This document shows positions 25,786 to 28,185 of a DNA stretch of 28,185 nucleotides, one piece after another (position 1 is the first letter of the stretch; each line of letters starts with the position of its first letter). Origin of the DNA: CAWULT01 sp963923455 (GTDB taxonomy: Bacteria > Acidobacteriota > Vicinamibacteria > Vicinamibacterales > UBA2999); contig CAWULT010000058.1 of the NCBI GenBank assembly GCA_963923455.1, positions 1 through 28,185 on the forward strand. Reading direction: 5' to 3'. The notes under the pieces are model-generated. The model had not been told where the DNA came from. It ran no database searches and worked only from the letters and a program-made list of their open reading frames with translations. The position numbers and the translations under genes are program-made.

Positions 25786-26076
25786 ATGCCGATCACGCTG
25801 CCGCCCGACACCACAGCCCAGCTGCTGGCCTCGATCAAGCGCTACGCTGCGGAGCACCTCGAGCAGGACATCGGCGACCTGCAGGCCCGCCTGCTGCTCG
25901 ACTACTGTCTCCAGGAAATTGGCCCGTCGATCTACAACCGCGCCATCGCCGACGCCCAGGCCTACTTCCAATCGCGCACCACGGACCTCGACGGCGTCTG
26001 CTACGAACCGGAGTTCACCTACTGGAACGATGGCCCGCGCCGGGGCGGCAAGGCGCCTCCCGGCCGCCGCGGCTGA
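25786..26076 (+). CDS. DUF2164 family protein
   Basis: This 96-residue protein matches the small DUF2164 family of unknown function. It has the family patterns ASIKRYAAEHLEQDIGDLQ (about 15-33), LLLDYCLQEIGPSIYNRAIADAQ (in the middle) and DLDGVCYEPEFTYW (about 68-81). It is mostly helical, with no signal peptide or membrane span. The C-terminal 15 residues are basic and glycine-rich. ATG 25786 lies 11 nt after the rsmH stop, with CGGAG upstream, so the two genes are probably co-transcribed. Confidence 0.9.
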   Translation: MPITLPPDTTAQLLASIKRYAAEHLEQDIGDLQARLLLDYCLQEIGPSIYNRAIADAQAYFQSRTTDLDGVCYEPEFTYWNDGPRRGGKAPPGRRG

Positions 26077-26105
26077 GGCCCGGCCGCCAGCCCGCGCCCG
26101 CGGCG

Positions 26106-27506
26106 CTACCCGCCGCTCCCCGCGGCTCGGATGCCGAGCGCCTTCATCTTGAGGTGCAGCGTCTTGTAGTCGGTCTGCAGCGCGCGGGCCGCCTTGCTCT
26201 TGTTGCCGCCCGCCCGGGCGAGCGCGTCGGTGATGGCCTGTCGCTCGGCCGTGCGCGCCGCGTCCTCGGCAATCGCGCGCAGCGAGCGACCCTCGGCCGG
26301 CGCGGTGGCCGCCGGCAGCACCGCACGAGGATCGTCGAGCGCCGCGCGGAGTTGCGCCGCGCCGAGCACCAGCCCGCGCGTCTGCAGCACGGCCTTGCGG
26401 ACGACGTTGCGGAGCTCACGGACGTTGCCTGGCCACTCGTGCCCCTGCAGCACCTCGACGGCCTCGGGCGTCAGCTCCAGCATCGGCCGGCGCAGGTCGA
26501 CGCCGGCCTCGCGCAGGAAGCGCTGCGTCAGGTGGGCGATGTCCTCGCGCCGCGCGCGCAGCGGCGGCAGCACGATTGTGTACTGGGCCAGGCGGAAGTA
26601 CAGGTCCGCGCGGAACGAGCCGCTCACCGCGCGCGCCTGCAGGTCGACGTTGGTCGCGGCCAGGAACCGCACGTCCATCGGCGTGGCGCGCTCGGCGCCG
26701 ACCGGCTGGATCTGCTTGGACTCGAGCACGCGCAGCAGCTTCGCCTGCAGGCTCGCGGGCAGGTTGCCGACTTCGTCGAGGAGGCAGGTGCCGCCGTCGG
26801 CCAGCTGGAACTGGCCCGTCTTGCGGCGGTCGGCCCCGGTGAACGCGCCGCGCTCGTGCCCGAAGAGCTCCGATTCGAGCAGCGGCTCGGGAATCGCGCC
26901 GCAGTCGAGTGCGATGAACGGCTTGCGCCGCCGGCCGCTCTGTCTGTGAATGGCCTGCGCGACCAGTTCCTTGCCGGTGCCGGTCTCGCCCAGAATCAGC
27001 ACGGTGTAGTCGGATGCGGCCACCACCGACACCTGCTCGACGATGGACCGCACCTGTGCACTCGAGCCCATCAACTCGACGAGCTCGTCCACTTGGCCAC
27101 GTCCCACGCGCTGGCGCAGGTCCTCGACCTCGAGCCGCAACGCGTGGGTCTCGAGCGCCCGCCGCACCGCGACGCGGACGACCTCCGGGTCGATTGGCTT
27201 GGTGAGGTAGTCGAAGGCCCCGAGCTGCGTGGCTCGCACCGCCGTCCGCACTTCGTGCGAACCGGTCAGCATGATGATGGGCAGCTCCGGCTTGGCCGCC
27301 TTCACCCGCTCGAGCACGTCGAGGCCACCGAGCCCGGGCAGGCCGACGTCGAGGAGCACCGCGTCCACGTCGTCGGCGAGCGCCCGGCCGAGGCCGGCCT
27401 TCCCGTCGTGCTCCACTTCGAGCGTCAGGTCGTCGCCCCTGAACGTGGCCTTCATCAGGCGGCAGATGACCTCGTCGTCCTCGACAACCAGCAGCCGGCC
27501 CCTCAT
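26106..27506 (-). CDS. NtrC-type sigma-54-dependent response regulator
   Basis: This 466-residue enhancer-binding protein has three domains. The receiver is at 1-120, with phosphoacceptor D53, acidic pocket E9-D10-D11, T81 and K103 all present. The AAA+ domain is at about 145-375, with Walker A GETGTGKE (173-180), the sigma-54 contact loop GAFTGA (220-225) and Walker B LLDE (D244, E245). A Fis-type helix-turn-helix is at about 425-460 (GGNKSKAARALQTDYKTLH). All elements needed to activate sigma-54 RNA polymerase are present. ATG 27506 fits the family start; longer in-frame extensions would read through the palindromes at 27516-27553. The divergent PAS gene is the likely partner sensor kinase. 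Confidence 0.96.
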   Translation of the reverse strand: MRGRLLVVEDDEVICRLMKATFRGDDLTLEVEHDGKAGLGRALADDVDAVLLDVGLPGLGGLDVLERVKAAKPELPIIMLTGSHEVRTAVRATQLGAFDYLTKPIDPEVVRVAVRRALETHALRLEVEDLRQRVGRGQVDELVELMGSSAQVRSIVEQVSVVAASDYTVLILGETGTGKELVAQAIHRQSGRRRKPFIALDCGAIPEPLLESELFGHERGAFTGADRRKTGQFQLADGGTCLLDEVGNLPASLQAKLLRVLESKQIQPVGAERATPMDVRFLAATNVDLQARAVSGSFRADLYFRLAQYTIVLPPLRARREDIAHLTQRFLREAGVDLRRPMLELTPEAVEVLQGHEWPGNVRELRNVVRKAVLQTRGLVLGAAQLRAALDDPRAVLPAATAPAEGRSLRAIAEDAARTAERQAITDALARAGGNKSKAARALQTDYKTLHLKMKALGIRAAGSGG

Positions 27507-27515
27507 CGTGCCCTC

Positions 27516-27553
27516 TATGGTGCCATCACCATATCTATGGTGACAACACCATG
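27516..27553. promoter_or_regulatory. Two tandem palindromes: probable enhancer sites for the response regulator
   Basis: TATGGTG-CCAT-CACCATA (27516-27533) is a perfect palindrome with a 4-nt centre. TATGGTG-ACAA-CACCATG (27536-27553) repeats it with one change, starting 20 bp later. The sites are centred about 133 and 153 bp upstream of the start predicted from the sigma-54 promoter at 27652-27667, a typical enhancer distance. They also lie 10 nt upstream of the regulator's own ATG, overlapping its probable promoter (TTGAGG and TAGATA on the minus strand), which suggests negative autoregulation. Confidence 0.7.
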
Positions 27554-27651
27554 CCTCAAACACCACAAGCCAAGTGCGACCACCCCGGGGCATGAACGAC
27601 AAATCCAGTCAGGGCAACACTTAGCTGGACAAGACCAGGCCGAGTGATGCC

Positions 27652-27667
27652 TGGCCCGAATATCGCA
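27652..27667 (+). promoter_or_regulatory. Sigma-54 promoter upstream of the PAS sensor gene
   Basis: TGGCCCGAATATCGCA has the invariant GG (27653-27654) and GC (27665-27666) exactly 10 bp apart. It agrees with the consensus TGGCACG-N4-TTGCA at all but two fixed positions. Transcription would begin near 27678 toward the gene at 27796. A 6-bp hairpin (27635-27640 with 27649-27654) overlaps the upstream GG. Confidence 0.6.
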
Positions 27668-27795
27668 CTACTCGCGTGTGTGCGCCCCCATCCGGCCGCC
27701 AGTGACACCGTGTCGAGACCGCATCGGGACTTGGGCCAGCCAGGCCGCCAGGCAGCCGCCTCGATCACCTGGGTGCGTCGAAGGCCCTGCACGGT

Positions 27796-28185
27796 ATGAG
27801 CGCTGAGCCCCCCGTGCACGATGGCGCCCTGTTGTCCAGGGCCCCTGGCCAGTTGCCCGACCGCTGGTTTCAGGTCGTTTTCGAGAACGCCCACGAGGCG
27901 ATGGCCCTGCTGGCACCAGACGGCCGGGTGCTTCAGGCCAATCATGAATGGGTCGACCTGGTCGGCGCGCCCGCCGGCCGGCTTGTCTCGCACCACGTGG
28001 CGACGTGCGCGGACCTCCCAGGCCTGCCCACCAGCGCGACGGCCGGCCACGTCGACGGGCGCAGATGCAGTTGCCGGATGGCGGCCGTCCCGAGAACGCA
28101 GGCAGACGGCCGTCTCGTCTACATCGAGTTCTCGAACACCCGCCTGACCATCGGCGGCAACATGGTCGAGCTGTCCATCGCCAGG
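27796..28185 (+). CDS. PAS-domain protein, probable sensor histidine kinase (partial, runs off window)
   Basis: The first 130 codons are open to the end of the window with no stop. After a short N-terminal tail, residues about 22-60 form the start of a PAS sensing domain (FQVVFENAHEAMALL, then DGRVLQANHEWVDLVG). The segment toward the window edge (DGRLVYIEFSNTRLTIGG) fits the end of the same domain. Kinase or output motifs would lie outside the window. A histidine kinase partnered with the divergent NtrC-type regulator is the simplest reading but is inference. Three cysteines (GHVDGRRCSC and the earlier ATCADL) may bind a cofactor or a redox signal. ATG 27796 is the first in-frame ATG after a stop at 27703-27705. 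Confidence 0.8.
   Translation, partial: MSAEPPVHDGALLSRAPGQLPDRWFQVVFENAHEAMALLAPDGRVLQANHEWVDLVGAPAGRLVSHHVATCADLPGLPTSATAGHVDGRRCSCRMAAVPRTQADGRLVYIEFSNTRLTIGGNMVELSIAR

Overview
The window is about 28 kb of very GC-rich chromosomal DNA with densely packed genes on both strands. The gene content suggests an Acidobacteriota-type bacterium, perhaps Vicinamibacteria. The main clues are a roughly 1,030-residue Oar-like TonB-dependent receptor with an N-terminal carboxypeptidase-regulatory domain, an Ior-type molybdenum hydroxylase, a DUF2164 protein, an RsmH outside any division cluster, and several promoters whose -10 box lies only 5-7 nt before the start codon. The taxonomic placement is inference.

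Layout. An initiator tRNA (1-77) is followed directly by a fic gene (84-1127). Fic is bracketed by near-identical copies of the tRNA 3' end, which suggests a tiny integrated island. Next come a membrane protein, an O-methyltransferase interrupted by TGA at the usual HDW tryptophan, RNase D (rnd), a convergent two-gene molybdenum hydroxylase (7283 to 4437), methylmalonate-semialdehyde dehydrogenase, and a secreted metallo-beta-lactamase-fold protein carrying two EF-hand loops. A winged-helix regulator (10050-10406) is divergent from a three-gene type I secretion-like operon (ABC, HlyD-like and TolC-like, 10472-15440). The ABC protein keeps Walker A but has lost most other catalytic residues. 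The TonB receptor (15645-18743) is separated by a shared terminator from tex. Then come a SpoT-like HD protein and vapBC.

The next operon (22614-24694) pairs a CDP-alcohol phosphatidyltransferase with a GtrA domain fused to a formerly secreted domain. Its ribosome-binding site lies inside a perfect 9-bp stem. It is followed by rsmH and a DUF2164 gene.

The right end looks like a self-contained sigma-54 module. It has an NtrC-type response regulator (minus strand), two tandem palindromes spaced 20 bp apart, a GG-N10-GC sigma-54 promoter, and the start of a divergent PAS-domain sensor that runs off the window. No CRISPR array, insertion sequence, integrase or rRNA gene was seen. No gene-free stretch exceeds 300 bases.
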